64,000 nucleotides of DNA from Agrobacterium tumefaciens (GCF_009649785.1 NZ_WJOK01000001.1:186001-250000); one strand, 5' to 3'. Numbered from the stretch's first letter, positions 1 through 8,661 are shown. The notes: generated by a model not told the origin, from the letters alone. Made by a program: numbers and translations.

Positions 1-52
1 TCAAGCCATGCCATCAAGCTTTTCTCCTCAATCCTGCCCCAGAAAATTATCG

Positions 53-841
53 ATGAACGACTTCATACCCTATGAAATCATAGAAGGCGATTATGACAAA
101 GGCATGGTTCTTCTGGCGGACCATGCCATGAACCTCCTGCCGGCACACTACGGCAAACTTGGCCTTCCGCAAACCGCTTTTCATCGTCACATCGCATTTG
201 ATATTGGCATTGAAGGGCTGACGCGCTCTCTTGCGGCCCGCCTCGGCGTGCCGGCCGTGCTTGGACGATTTTCGCGCCTCCTGATCGACCCCAATCGCGG
301 CGAGGACGATCCGACCCTTATCATGAAGATTTCGGACGGGGCGATCATCCCCGGCAACCACCCGATTTCGGATGATGAATGGCAAAGACGGATCGAGTTT
401 TTTCATCGTCCCTATCACAATGCCGTCGATCGCGTGCTCACCGGTGTAGCGCAGTCGTCGGGGGAAGCGCCGCTTGTTCTGTCGCTGCATTCGTACACGC
501 CGTTCTGGAAAGAAACACCGCGTCCCTGGCATGCGGCGGTTCTGTGGGACACGGATAATCGTGCGGTCGATCCGCTTCTGGCGCATCTGCGCGCGACCGG
601 CGACATTCTCGTTGGTGACAACGAACCCTATGACGGGGCGCTGAAGGGCGATACCATGTATCGCCATTGCATGATGAAGGGCATACCGCATGCGCTTCTT
701 GAAGTTCGGCAGGATTTGATCGCGGATGAGGAAGGGATTGCCGAATGGTCGGACCGGCTCGCTCCCATTTTCGCCGCAATGAACGACGATCCCATTTTGC
801 ATGAATATGAGCTGTTCACCTCTCGCACCGGCCCCTACTGA
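53..841 (+). CDS. N-formylglutamate amidohydrolase family protein
   Basis: About 262 aa. The family hydrolyses N-formylglutamate or related N-acyl amino acids (histidine degradation branch, cytoplasmic, metal dependent). Family-like blocks seen are LLADHAMN near residue 22, DPNRGEDDP near residue 81 and SLHSYTPF near residue 145, the last carrying a likely metal or catalytic His. I chose the internal ATG at 53 (MNDFIPYEI); an in-frame ATG at 8 would add 15 residues with no family resemblance. No hut genes flank it, so the substrate is not fixed by context. The next gene, a DUF1244 protein, follows after 15 bp and is probably co-transcribed. Confidence 0.85.
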   Translation: MNDFIPYEIIEGDYDKGMVLLADHAMNLLPAHYGKLGLPQTAFHRHIAFDIGIEGLTRSLAARLGVPAVLGRFSRLLIDPNRGEDDPTLIMKISDGAIIPGNHPISDDEWQRRIEFFHRPYHNAVDRVLTGVAQSSGEAPLVLSLHSYTPFWKETPRPWHAAVLWDTDNRAVDPLLAHLRATGDILVGDNEPYDGALKGDTMYRHCMMKGIPHALLEVRQDLIADEEGIAEWSDRLAPIFAAMNDDPILHEYELFTSRTGPY

Positions 842-856
842 GCCTGGAGCTGCCCC

Positions 857-1162
857 ATGACGACACCGAATGACAAACAGCAGATTGAATTCGAGGCCGC
901 CGCATTTCGCCGTCTCGTCGAGCATCTTCGCGAGCGTCACGATGTGCAGAACATCGACCTGATGAATCTCGCGGGCTTTTGCCGCAATTGCCTTTCCAAC
1001 TGGTATGGGGATGCCGCTAACGAGGCCGGCGTTGCACTCACCAAGGAGCAATCCCGGGAAATCGTCTACGGAATGCCCTATGAGGAGTGGAAGGAAAAAT
1101 ATCAGGCGGAGGCGAGCGACGCCCAGAAAGCTGCCTTTGAGCAGAACAAGCCAACGGAATAA
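857..1162 (+). CDS. DUF1244 family small protein
   Basis: 101 aa, soluble, no signal peptide. It matches the short conserved DUF1244 family of proteobacteria, whose role is unknown. Typical features seen are a central NLAGFCRNCL segment with two cysteines spaced CRNC, then an aromatic-rich GMPYEEWKEKYQ block. A good ribosome binding site (GGAG, 7 nt before ATG) supports the start. It follows the N-formylglutamate hydrolase gene closely, which suggests co-transcription but gives no functional clue. The Cys pair could bind metal; this is inference only. Confidence 0.85.
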   Translation: MTTPNDKQQIEFEAAAFRRLVEHLRERHDVQNIDLMNLAGFCRNCLSNWYGDAANEAGVALTKEQSREIVYGMPYEEWKEKYQAEASDAQKAAFEQNKPTE

Positions 1163-1301
1163 CCCCCGATCGACGGAAACGACTTGACGTGAGGCCCGTC
1201 AGTGGGCAGGTCACAGGCCGGAATTTTTGCTGCCCGGCTGGCGGCGACCGGCGAAGGCTTCGCCTGGATTTAATGAACAAGGCTCACCCGAGCTGCTACC
1301 A

Positions 1302-1571
1302 ATGAAGGATGATATGATGGACGAAACGAGCACCACCGAAACCGTCGCCGCCGCCGAACTGCGTCAATTCATCGAGCGCGTCGAGCGTCTCGAAGAGGAA
1401 AAGGCCGCCATTCAGGGAGACATCAAGGATGTCATGGGTGAGGCGAAGGGTCGTGGCTACGATACCAAGGCGATCCGCACCATCATCCGCCTGCGCAAGA
1501 AGGACGCCAACGAGCGTATCGAGGAAGAAACCATTCTTCAGACCTATATGGCTGCGCTTGGCATGGAATGA
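1302..1571 (+). CDS. gapR: GapR family (DUF2312) nucleoid-associated protein
   Basis: About 89 aa (84–89 depending on which of the ATGs at 1302, 1314 or 1317 is used). It matches the DUF2312/GapR family. In Caulobacter GapR is an essential nucleoid protein that clamps overtwisted DNA ahead of replication and transcription forks. Visible here are a long coiled-coil helix (residues about 18–50, [17 protein letters not shown]), then the conserved [20 protein letters not shown] block with its DNA-contacting basic residues, and the end YMAALGME. The in-frame extension to 1227 lacks family similarity. A strong bidirectional terminator follows. Confidence 0.88.
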   Translation: MKDDMMDETSTTETVAAAELRQFIERVERLEEEKAAIQGDIKDVMGEAKGRGYDTKAIRTIIRLRKKDANERIEEETILQTYMAALGME

Positions 1572-1592
1572 TCGGTTGACGGTCCCACAATG

Positions 1593-1622
1593 AAAAATCG
1601 CCGCTTTTGCGGCGATTTTTGT
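1593..1622. terminator. Bidirectional rho-independent terminator
   Basis: An inverted repeat AAAATCGCCGC / GCGGCGATTTTT flanked by A and T runs lies between the convergent gapR and TPR-protein genes. It can serve both strands. Confidence 0.85.
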
Positions 1623-1640
1623 TTGGATCGTCTGCGATAT

Positions 1641-2261
1641 TCAGCTGCGAGTGCCAGCCAGCTTTTCAGAAAGGTCAGCGGCCTCTTTGCGGGCGTCCTT
1701 GTCCGCGGGATAGAGCGCGAGATAGCGTTCCCAGGCTTTCAGCGCCAGATCGTCACGGCCTGAGGCTTCGAGGATGTTTGCAAGGCTCGCCAATGCCGGA
1801 AAATAGCGCGGCTCCTTCTCCAGCGTCAGATTGATATCCGCCATCGCCTTTCGGGTGTCGCCATCCGCAAAATGCACCATGGCGCGGCGATAGGGCGCCT
1901 GCACGTAGTCCGGATCGAGTAAAATAGCCTGGTCGAGAAAATCGTAAGCGGCGGCGTTGCGCTTCTCGTCTGCGGCTTCGCCTGCCCATTGCATCAGGAG
2001 ATTGATTGTCGCGCTGCCGGAATCGTTCCATTCGGAAGCGATCTGGTTGGCAATGCTGCGCGCCTTGACCGCATTCCGCTCTTTTTTCAGCGATGCGAAA
2101 AGACTGTCAACTGTCTTTGCAGGTGAAGGCGCAGCCTCCAGGGCTGCGGGAGGCTGACCATCTGCCGCATGACCAAGGGACGCCATTCCTGAAAGCAGGA
2201 GGCCCGAAAGCAGGAAACCCTGAGCGACGATGATAGCCGTGCAAAAACGATTTGGGCGCAT
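1641..2261 (-). CDS. Periplasmic tetratricopeptide-repeat protein
   Basis: 206 aa. The N-terminus is a signal peptide (hydrophobic residues 8–30 ending AHAAD-like at GHAADG). A predicted helical repeat region follows, with at least two TPR units: about 101–134 (AAYDFLDQAILLDPDYVQAPYRRA) and 141–195 (LTLEKEPRYFPALASLANIL, then ALKAWERYLALYPADKDA). TPR domains mediate protein contacts; the partner is unknown. The gene is monocistronic, convergent with gapR and upstream of L36 on the opposite flank. The ATG is directly abutted by a GGGTTAA/TTAACCC palindrome, with no obvious Shine-Dalgarno. Confidence 0.8.
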   Translation of the reverse strand: MRPNRFCTAIIVAQGFLLSGLLLSGMASLGHAADGQPPAALEAAPSPAKTVDSLFASLKKERNAVKARSIANQIASEWNDSGSATINLLMQWAGEAADEKRNAAAYDFLDQAILLDPDYVQAPYRRAMVHFADGDTRKAMADINLTLEKEPRYFPALASLANILEASGRDDLALKAWERYLALYPADKDARKEAADLSEKLAGTRS

Positions 2262-2278
2262 GGGTTAAAGCTTAACCC
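2262..2278. promoter_or_regulatory. Palindrome abutting the TPR-gene start codon
   Basis: GGGTTAA-agc-TTAACCC, 7-bp perfect arms with a 3-bp spacer, ends directly at the ATG of the TPR protein gene. It replaces a recognisable ribosome binding site. It could be an operator or an mRNA hairpin that limits initiation. Confidence 0.45.
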
Positions 2279-2361
2279 GACTGCGCCCAATATCAAATGC
2301 AAAGTTCTGCACTGTCAACAAAGTGATCCGCGATGTGATCGCGAACCGCAGTGGCACTCAA

Positions 2362-2487
2362 TCAGCCCTGACGAGCCTTGAAGCGCGGGTTCTGCTTGTT
2401 GATGATGTAGACGCGGCCCTTGCGGCGAACCAGGCGGTTATCGCGATGACGGGCCTTAAGCGCTTTAAGCGAATTCTTGATTTTCAT
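2362..2487 (-). CDS. rpmJ: 50S ribosomal protein L36, zinc-free (Cys-less) form
   Basis: 41 aa, highly basic, [16 protein letters not shown]... ending [12 protein letters not shown]. It is the smallest protein of the large ribosomal subunit. The classical L36 has a zinc ribbon (CxxC...CxxxxH). This copy has no cysteine, so it is the C-minus (YkgO-like) type, which does not need zinc. The ATG at 2487 fits the family length; the in-frame extension upstream has no similarity. It stands alone between the TPR-protein gene and purK, not in the spc operon. Confidence 0.92.
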   Translation of the reverse strand: MKIKNSLKALKARHRDNRLVRRKGRVYIINKQNPRFKARQG

Positions 2488-2537
2488 TTTACTGGTCCGC
2501 AGTTTTGCACGGCTTTTACCGTGCTTATTCAAACAAT

Positions 2538-2567
2538 CAAAAGCGCGCAACGGGGCGCGCTCTTTTC
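2538..2567 (-). terminator. Probable terminator downstream of purK
   Basis: GCGCGC arms (2543–2548 and 2555–2560) form a hairpin. On the minus strand they are followed by TTTTG. It lies between the purK stop and the rpmJ start, so it would end purEK transcripts. Confidence 0.5.
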
Positions 2568-2626
2568 GGTTGGCAGGCAAATACCCGTTTGACCCCTGCC
2601 TGTCAACACTTCCAGACGTCTTTGCC

Positions 2627-3709
2627 TTAAAAGACTGAGGCTTTTCCTGTGTGCAAAAGCTCGGTCACATGGCCCATCTTGCGGCCAGGCCGTGCTTGTG
2701 TCTTGCCGTAAAGATGCACGAGACAGTCTTTTTTCGAAAGCCATGCTGGCACATCGTTGATGTCATCGCCGATGAGGTTCGTCATGACGCAATCCGAATG
2801 GCGGGCCGTGCTGCCGGGGACAAGACCGGAGACGGCTCGTATATGCTGTTCGAATTGCGAGACCACGCAGGCCGCTTCCGTCCAGTGGCCGGTATTGTGC
2901 ACGCGCGGCGCCATTTCATTGGCAACGAGCGAACCATCGGTCAGGACGAAAAACTCGATGCCGATCACGCCGACATAGTCGAGCGCAGCCAGAAGCTTTT
3001 CCGCCGATTGCACGGCAACCGCCTTCGCCGCATCGGAGAGTGCTGCCGGCACCGTGGATGTATGCAGAATGCCGTTCAGATGAATGTTTTCGGCCGGATC
3101 GTAGCAGGTAACGGTGCCATCCCTGAAACGGGCGGCAATGATCGAGATTTCCCGCTCGAAAGCGACGAAGCTTTCGAGGATGAGCGGCACGCCACCGAGT
3201 GTTGCGAAGGCGCCTGCGATGTCCTCACCACCCTTGAAAAGCCTCTGGCCCTTGCCGTCATAGCCCATGCGGCGGGTTTTCAGCACACCCTTGCCACCAA
3301 AAGCGGCCAATGCCGCCTCCAGTTCTTCCTGATTATCCACGGCGCGGAAATCGGCGGTCGGAATGCCGCAACCGTTGAGGAAGCGTTTCTCCGTCAGCCT
3401 ATCCTGCGAGGCGCTGAGAGCCTGCGGCGGGGGATAAACGGGAACAGAAGCGCTCAGCGTCTCGGCTGCGGTGACGGGTACGTTCTCGAATTCGTAGGTC
3501 ACGACATCGCAAAGGCGAGCGAGTTCCGCAAGCGCCGTCTCGTCACCGTATTCCGCGACGATCTGGCTGTTGCAGACCTGCGCCGCCGGACAATCGGCTT
3601 GCGGTTCGAGAACGATGGTGCGGTGGTTGAGGCGTGCGGCGGCCATTGCCAGCATGCGGCCAAGCTGCCCGCCGCCGATGATGCCGATGGTGAGATTGTT
3701 CGTATTCAT
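2627..3709 (-). CDS. purK: N5-carboxyaminoimidazole ribonucleotide synthase PurK
   Basis: About 360 aa. It carboxylates AIR to N5-CAIR with ATP and bicarbonate in purine biosynthesis; PurE then rearranges the product. It is an ATP-grasp enzyme. The N-terminus has [14 protein letters not shown] (nucleotide-fold loop). In the ATP-grasp core are [12 protein letters not shown] and [15 protein letters not shown], then a metal-binding end block [16 protein letters not shown]. The start is taken at 3709 (MNTNNLTIG); an ATG two codons earlier (3715) is equally possible. The gene lies about 17 bp behind purE on the same strand, so the two form an operon. Confidence 0.95.
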   Translation of the reverse strand: MNTNNLTIGIIGGGQLGRMLAMAAARLNHRTIVLEPQADCPAAQVCNSQIVAEYGDETALAELARLCDVVTYEFENVPVTAAETLSASVPVYPPPQALSASQDRLTEKRFLNGCGIPTADFRAVDNQEELEAALAAFGGKGVLKTRRMGYDGKGQRLFKGGEDIAGAFATLGGVPLILESFVAFEREISIIAARFRDGTVTCYDPAENIHLNGILHTSTVPAALSDAAKAVAVQSAEKLLAALDYVGVIGIEFFVLTDGSLVANEMAPRVHNTGHWTEAACVVSQFEQHIRAVSGLVPGSTARHSDCVMTNLIGDDINDVPAWLSKKDCLVHLYGKTQARPGRKMGHVTELLHTGKASVF

Positions 3710-3726
3710 CGTCATGTTAGAGGCTG

Positions 3727-4227
3727 TCACTGGGCGCTGTCCATGGGATATTCGGCAACGGCCGCTGACTGGCGCGCGCGCCATGCATCGAGCCGGTCTG
3801 CCAGGTCCTCGTCGCCCAGCGCCAGAACCGCAGCTGCCAGAAGTGCGGCATTGATAGCGCCGGCCTTGCCGATGGCAAGCGTTCCGACGGGAATGCCAGC
3901 GGGCATCTGGACGATGGAATAGAGGCTGTCCTGCCCGGACATCGTCTTGGATTGTACCGGGACGCCGAAAACCGGCAGCGGGGTCATGGCGGCGGTCATG
4001 CCCGGCAGATGGGCGGCGCCGCCGGCACCCGCGATGATGACCTTGAAGCCTTCGTCTTTCGCGCCATTGGCAAAATCATAAAGGCGATCAGGCGTGCGGT
4101 GGGCGGAAATGATGCGGGCTTCGTATTCCACGTCCAGCGCATCCAGCGTATCGGCGGCATTCTTCATGGTCTCCCAGTCGGACTGGCTGCCCATGATGAT
4201 GGCGACGGGGGGTGTCTCTGCTGTCAC
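3727..4227 (-). CDS. purE: N5-carboxyaminoimidazole ribonucleotide mutase PurE
   Basis: 166 aa. It converts N5-CAIR to CAIR in purine synthesis. Class I PurE hallmarks are present: [12 protein letters not shown] at the N-terminus (phosphate-binding serine), [12 protein letters not shown] with the catalytic histidine, [13 protein letters not shown], and [22 protein letters not shown]. The start is GTG at 4227, preceded by a GGAGAAG ribosome binding site. It is the first gene of the purE–purK pair. Confidence 0.95.
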   Translation of the reverse strand: MTAETPPVAIIMGSQSDWETMKNAADTLDALDVEYEARIISAHRTPDRLYDFANGAKDEGFKVIIAGAGGAAHLPGMTAAMTPLPVFGVPVQSKTMSGQDSLYSIVQMPAGIPVGTLAIGKAGAINAALLAAAVLALGDEDLADRLDAWRARQSAAVAEYPMDSAQ

Positions 4228-4348
4228 TTCGCTTCTCCGGCTTACAGCATAGGCGCAAAAATCGATTTTGATTTCTGCAAGGCACGATGCGTAAATTCAA
4301 TAGATTAGAGCGTCTCTCGTGCATCCGGCAGGAAGCACGGAAGCCACT

Positions 4349-4552
4349 CTAGGCAATGATATCGGGAATGACCTGATCTTCGATCTGGGTCATCTTGTCC
4401 TTGACGGCCAGCTTTTTCTTTTTCATGCGTTGTATTCTCAGCGCATCGCAGTTGGTCTGGATCATCGCGTTGATCGCAGCGTCATAATCCTCATGCTCCT
4501 GGCGCAGCCGCGCCAGCGTAAGCCTGATGTCCGCCTGGTCCTGATCGGGCAT
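4349..4552 (-). CDS. YdcH/DUF465 family small coiled-coil protein
   Basis: 67 aa, charged, predicted all-helical: LTLARLRQEHEDYDAAI...RIQRMKKKKLAVKDKM. It fits the DUF465 (YdcH) family by its heptad pattern and the K/R-rich KKKKLxxKD block. The family has no settled function. A second member of the same family lies about 240 bp away on the other strand, and the two genes are divergent. Confidence 0.8.
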   Translation of the reverse strand: MPDQDQADIRLTLARLRQEHEDYDAAINAMIQTNCDALRIQRMKKKKLAVKDKMTQIEDQVIPDIIA

Positions 4553-4788
4553 CTTGTCATCCCCATTTTATGCCAGCCGGAGAGCCTCCGGCGCGTATGT
4601 CATCGGTTCTCGAGCCTCTATCATCAAATCGCGGTAACGGGAAGTTATCCCTTGCGACCAAATTGCCCACTTATTGCCTTCATTTCGCCTTCGACAAGAC
4701 CAACGATCCATGTCACATTGTCGTCGCAAACCTGAAACTCCAGCGATGGAGAGCTGGAGGTAGGCTTAAAAATGGAAGGACGTGCCGC

Positions 4789-4965
4789 ATGACCATTCAG
4801 GCTCATATTGCATCGCTCGAAAAGAAACACGGTGCTCTGGAGGAGGAGCTCGAAAGTATTCTTGCTTCCCCGTCCTCTGACGATAGAGAGATCGCCGATC
4901 TCAAACGCCGTAAACTGCGCCTGAAGGATGAACTACAGAGGCTTCGCGCCTCCACAAGGCATTGA
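4789..4965 (+). CDS. YdcH/DUF465 family small coiled-coil protein
   Basis: 58 aa: MTIQAHIASLEKKHGALEEE... with the family block DLKRRKLRLKDELQRL. The ATG at 4789 has a GGAAGGA ribosome binding site 8 nt upstream and gives a protein of normal family length. The in-frame extension to 4570 is dissimilar and non-family. It is divergent from the other DUF465 gene. Function is unknown; such proteins are usually short homo-oligomeric coiled coils. Confidence 0.82.
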   Translation: MTIQAHIASLEKKHGALEEELESILASPSSDDREIADLKRRKLRLKDELQRLRASTRH

Positions 4966-5065
4966 TTGATGCCATTCCCCAGCCTTCGATGAAGGACTGA
5001 CGGATTCTTTTTCGGCCCTGGCGGTACGTGCGTGCTGCCAGGGCTTTTTAGTGGCCGCCTTGGGT

Positions 5066-5830
5066 CTAGAAAGGCAGCCCGTCCCACAGCAGTTTCAGCG
5101 CCGCGATCAGCGCCATGGTATACATCAGCGGGTAGAACACTGATGGTTTCAGATATTTCACCACCCTTGCGCCGGCAAGCGTCGCCAGCATTGCCACCGG
5201 CAACAGGCTGGCCGATGTCTTGAGGTTGGTGGCATCAAGCGCGCCGAGCGCGAAATAGGGAATGAGCTTGATTGCATTCATGATCGCGAAGAAACGCACG
5301 CTCATGCCGGTATAGGTCTTGGGATCGAGCTTCAGCGGCAGAACATAGATCTGGAAGGGTGGGCCACCCGCATGGGCCACGAAACTCGCATAACCGGACA
5401 GGCTGGACCAGAGTGTTGCAGCCACCGGACGCTGCGGTCTGGCCGGAATCTCCTGCCCTTTGCGGCTTTTGAAGCTCTCCTGGAAATAACGCAGTACGAA
5501 CAGGATCGTCACCGAGGCGACGACGAGGCGCATGGCGTCTGCCGAGATGAGGCTTGAGGTCGCCCAGCCGAGAGTAATGCCGGCAATCGCGCCCGGAAGC
5601 ATGATGAGGAGCGTTTGCCGGTGGTTGTGGTGCCGCCAGGCCCATAGCGCCACAAGATCCATCACGATCAGGATCGGCAAGAAGATTGCCGCCGCCTGCA
5701 CGGGCGGGATGGCAAGCGCCATCAGCGGCACGCCCATCAGTGCCAGCGCACCGCCCAACCCGCCCTTGGAAAGGCCGACAAGCACGACTGCGGGGATGGC
5801 GACGAGGAAAAAATGAAAATCGGTCAGCAT
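5066..5830 (-). CDS. TauE/SafE family sulfite/anion exporter-like membrane protein
   Basis: 254 aa with about 7–8 hydrophobic segments. It fits the TauE/SafE (DUF81) family, which exports sulfoacetate, sulfite and other organic or inorganic anions. Family signs are the early GLSKGGLGGALALMGVPLMAL loop and a second-half repeat with SGYASFVAHAGGPPFQIYVLP. It is an inner membrane protein and monocistronic. The substrate cannot be inferred, because no sulfur or taurine genes flank it. It is divergent from the ThiE-like gene, separated by a 91-bp shared promoter region. Confidence 0.85.
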   Translation of the reverse strand: MLTDFHFFLVAIPAVVLVGLSKGGLGGALALMGVPLMALAIPPVQAAAIFLPILIVMDLVALWAWRHHNHRQTLLIMLPGAIAGITLGWATSSLISADAMRLVVASVTILFVLRYFQESFKSRKGQEIPARPQRPVAATLWSSLSGYASFVAHAGGPPFQIYVLPLKLDPKTYTGMSVRFFAIMNAIKLIPYFALGALDATNLKTSASLLPVAMLATLAGARVVKYLKPSVFYPLMYTMALIAALKLLWDGLPF

Positions 5831-5921
5831 GGATGAAGGTTGATCCTTTCGCCGGTCCGGTCTATCGGATTTATCATATCAAAACGAGTGCAGATAACGC
5901 CGAAAGTGTCTTCTGCCTGAA

Positions 5922-6587
5922 ATGGACGAACCGATGACCAAAGTTGATAACCGTTGCCGCCTTGTTCTGATCGTCCCGCAATTGGACGACGCGCAAAAGC
6001 AGGCGACAGAATTGCAAGAAGCACTGCGAGGCGGCGATGTGGCTTCGGTCATCATTCCGCAATATGATCTGGATGACGCCACTTTCCAGAAACGCGCCGA
6101 ATTGATCGTGCCGATGGTGCAGGAGGCTGGTGCCGCTGCCCTTATCGCGGGCGACAGCCGCGTTGCGAGCCGGGTGAAGGCGGATGGCCTGCATGTGGCG
6201 GGCAATGCCGAGGCGCTTGCGGAGGCCGTGGAAAATTTCGCGCCGAAGCTGATCGTTGGCGGTGGCAATGCCGATGATCGGCATAAGGCTCTGGAGATGG
6301 GTGAGTCCAATCCGGACTACGTGTTTTTTGGAAAGCTCGAAGGCGACATCAAGCCGGAAGCGCATCCCAAAAATCTGGCACTCGGCGAATGGTGGGCATC
6401 GATGATCGAGATTCCATCCATCGTCATGGGCGGCACCGATATCTCGTCGGTGGTTGCCGTGGCCGAAGCCGGCGTGGAATTCGTGGCGATGCGCAGCGGC
6501 GTTTTTGACAATGCCTCGGGTGCTGCCCAGGCCGTTTCTGAAATCAACGCGTTGCTTGACGAAAAAGCGCCACGGTTTGACGGTTGA
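5922..6587 (+). CDS. ThiE-like thiamine phosphate synthase family protein (divergent)
   Basis: 221 aa TIM-barrel protein of the thiamine phosphate synthase/TenI family. Family position markers are recognisable but altered. The usual IND segment reads GDS, the HLGQ segment reads LHVAG, the VSxH segment reads VGGGN, and the GPxxPTxTK loop reads FGKLEGDIKP. Late blocks PSIVMGGTD and VEFVAMRSGVF are normal. The pyrophosphate and substrate contacts are thus not canonical, and the enzyme may have another activity. The start is ATG 5922 or 5934. The next gene begins at or just after its stop, which suggests coupling. Confidence 0.7.
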   Translation: MDEPMTKVDNRCRLVLIVPQLDDAQKQATELQEALRGGDVASVIIPQYDLDDATFQKRAELIVPMVQEAGAAALIAGDSRVASRVKADGLHVAGNAEALAEAVENFAPKLIVGGGNADDRHKALEMGESNPDYVFFGKLEGDIKPEAHPKNLALGEWWASMIEIPSIVMGGTDISSVVAVAEAGVEFVAMRSGVFDNASGAAQAVSEINALLDEKAPRFDG

Positions 6588-6595
6588 TACAGGCG

Positions 6596-7696
6596 ATGTT
6601 GATGCGCTCGGTTCACGTCTGCCTTTCTATTTCGCTGCTGGCGCTGTCTTTAGGCGCGCCGGCGGGCGTTGCTTTTGCCCAATCCGGACCGCAAAGCGAA
6701 AGCAACGCGCTTTCCCGCCAGTTGGAGGATGAGGCGCAGCCTTCCCGTCAGGGCAGGGTGCAGTCCGAAGAGCAGAAGGACTTGCAACCGTCGCAGGGCG
6801 TCAACGTCTATCAGCGCATGGGCGCGGACCTGCCGGCCTTGCCGCCTGAAAAGGAGTTCAAGGGCCGGGTGGATGAGGCCTATGGGCATTTCCAGCGCGG
6901 CGAATATGTCCAGGCGCTCGACAAGGCGCTCAACCGTGCGCAGAACGGCGATGCGGCCGCCCAGACGCTGGTGGCGGAAATGATGTCGCGTGGTCTCGGC
7001 ATCGCCCGCGACGAAAAGACCGCGGCCTTCTGGTACCAGCAGGCGGCACAGGGTGGCGATCCCGTCGCGATGTTCAAATTCGCCCTCATTTTGATGGAGG
7101 GCAAGTTCGTTACCCGCGACAAGGCGAAGGCCGACGATTACATGCACCGTGCGGCGGAAGCCGGCAATGCTTCGGCTCAGTTCAACTGGGGGCAGATACT
7201 GGTTTCGGAAAATCCCGGCGTAAAGGGATTGCTGATGGCCATGCCGTATTATGAAAAGTCCGCCGAGCAGGGCATTGCCGACGCGCAATATGCGGTGTCG
7301 CAGATCTACCACTCGGTCAAGGATGTGCCGGCCGAAAAGAAGGCCAAGGCGCGCGATTGGCTGACGCGGGCCGCAAAGGCAGGCTACGATACCGCGCAGG
7401 TCGATCTCGGCATCTGGCTGGTCAACGGTTTTGGCGGCGAGCGAAATCTGGATGAAGGCTTCCGCTGGCTTTACGGTGCTGCGCAGCGCGGCAATGTCGT
7501 GGCGCAGAACAAGGTGGCGCATCTTTACATTCAGGCGCTCGGCACACGGCCCGATCCGGTGGAGGCGGCCAAATGGTACGTGCTTTCCCGCCGCGCCGGG
7601 CTGAAGGATCCGTCTCTCGAGGATTTTTATCTCGGGATCACCGACGAGCAGCAGAAAAAGGCTATCGAGGCGGCAAATCGTTTCCGTCCGATGTGA
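6596..7696 (+). CDS. Secreted Sel1-like (TPR-type) repeat protein
   Basis: About 366 aa. A signal peptide (hydrophobic CLSISLLALSLGAP, cleavage near AFAQSG) is followed by a Q/E-rich linker. Then come at least six Sel1-like repeats of about 36 residues: AAQTLVAEMMSRGLGIARDE, AAFWYQQAAQGGDPVAM, ADDYMHRAAEAGNASAQ, AMPYYEKSAEQGIADAQYA, ARDWLTRAAKAGYDTAQ, GFRWLYGAAQRGNVVAQ. Sel1 proteins are periplasmic or membrane scaffolds, and here no partner is known. The start is uncertain: ATG at 6596 or 6602, or TTG at 6584 overlapping the ThiE-like stop. It is likely in an operon with the upstream gene. Confidence 0.82.
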   Translation: MLMRSVHVCLSISLLALSLGAPAGVAFAQSGPQSESNALSRQLEDEAQPSRQGRVQSEEQKDLQPSQGVNVYQRMGADLPALPPEKEFKGRVDEAYGHFQRGEYVQALDKALNRAQNGDAAAQTLVAEMMSRGLGIARDEKTAAFWYQQAAQGGDPVAMFKFALILMEGKFVTRDKAKADDYMHRAAEAGNASAQFNWGQILVSENPGVKGLLMAMPYYEKSAEQGIADAQYAVSQIYHSVKDVPAEKKAKARDWLTRAAKAGYDTAQVDLGIWLVNGFGGERNLDEGFRWLYGAAQRGNVVAQNKVAHLYIQALGTRPDPVEAAKWYVLSRRAGLKDPSLEDFYLGITDEQQKKAIEAANRFRPM

Positions 7697-7860
7697 TGCA
7701 AGGCCGGTTGTTCGGCGCCAGCGTGCATGTGCAGGCTTTTTGCCTTGAATTTCCGCGCGTTTTGTGGTCTTGAACCGCAAACTTTCAATTCAAGAAAATA
7801 ATGACGTTCCTGCCCGGCTAGCTTGCGGGTGGTTCGCAAGCTTTCCAGGAAACAAATTCG

Positions 7861-8661
7861 ATGGCACGTTCAGCCCTTCTCAATGTGATGGTTCAGGCCG
7901 CCCTCAAGGCGGGTAAGTCTTTGTCGCGTGACTTCGGTGAAGTGCAGAACCTTCAGGTTTCGGTCAAGGGACCGAGCGATTTCGTATCGCAGGCGGACCT
8001 CAAGGCTGAAAAGATCGTGCGCGACGAGCTGATGAAAGCCCGCCCCACCTACGATTTTCTGGGTGAGGAAGGCGGCGAGGAAAAGGGCAGTGATGGTGCG
8101 CATCGCTGGATCGTCGACCCGCTGGATGGCACGACCAACTTCCTGCACGGCATTCCGCATTTCGCCGTTTCCATCGCGCTCGAGCGTAACGGAGAAGTCG
8201 TAGCCGGCGTGATTTTCAATCCCGCGACCGACGAACTCTACACCGCCGAGCGTGGCGGCGGCGCGTTCCTTAACGATCGTCGTATCCGCGTTGCCGCGCG
8301 GAAGGCCTTGACGGATTGCGTCATCGGCTGCGGTGTGCCGCATCTCGGTCGCGGCAATCACGGCAAATTCCTTGTCGAACTTCGCCATGTCATGGGTGAA
8401 GCAGCCGGCATCCGCCGCATGGGTGCTGCAGCACTCGACCTTGCCTATGTTGCAGCAGGTCGCCTCGACGGTTTCTGGGAAGCAGAGCTTTCGCCGTGGG
8501 ATATGGCGGCCGGTCTGGTGCTGATTCGCGAAGCTGGCGGGTTCACCTCCGACGCCAAGGGCGGCGCGGATATCTTCGGCAGCGGCAGTGTTGCTGCCGG
8601 AAACGAATATATCCACAAGGCACTTGTGGAAGTTGCCAACCGTCCGATTCCGGGTCGTTGA
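7861..8661 (+). CDS. suhB: Inositol-1-monophosphatase family protein SuhB
   Basis: 266 aa. It is a Mg2+-dependent phosphatase of the inositol monophosphatase family; SuhB also acts as a ribosome/transcription antitermination factor in enterobacteria. The metal-binding motifs are intact: GEEGG (Glu), WIVDPLDGTTNF and, near the C-terminus, ELSPWDMAAGLVLIREAGG. It has an AGGAAA ribosome binding site. The gene has a clear rho-independent terminator behind it and about 160 bp of upstream sequence in which I saw no recognisable structured RNA. Confidence 0.92.
   Translation: MARSALLNVMVQAALKAGKSLSRDFGEVQNLQVSVKGPSDFVSQADLKAEKIVRDELMKARPTYDFLGEEGGEEKGSDGAHRWIVDPLDGTTNFLHGIPHFAVSIALERNGEVVAGVIFNPATDELYTAERGGGAFLNDRRIRVAARKALTDCVIGCGVPHLGRGNHGKFLVELRHVMGEAAGIRRMGAAALDLAYVAAGRLDGFWEAELSPWDMAAGLVLIREAGGFTSDAKGGADIFGSGSVAAGNEYIHKALVEVANRPIPGR

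Noticed and set aside
5831-5921. TPP riboswitch before the ThiE-like gene
   Set aside because: The gap is only 91 bp and I see none of the conserved THI-box sequence.
7697-7860. Structured RNA associated with suhB genes
   Set aside because: The 164-bp gap shows no clear conserved helices or terminator; nothing beyond the ribosome binding site could be supported.
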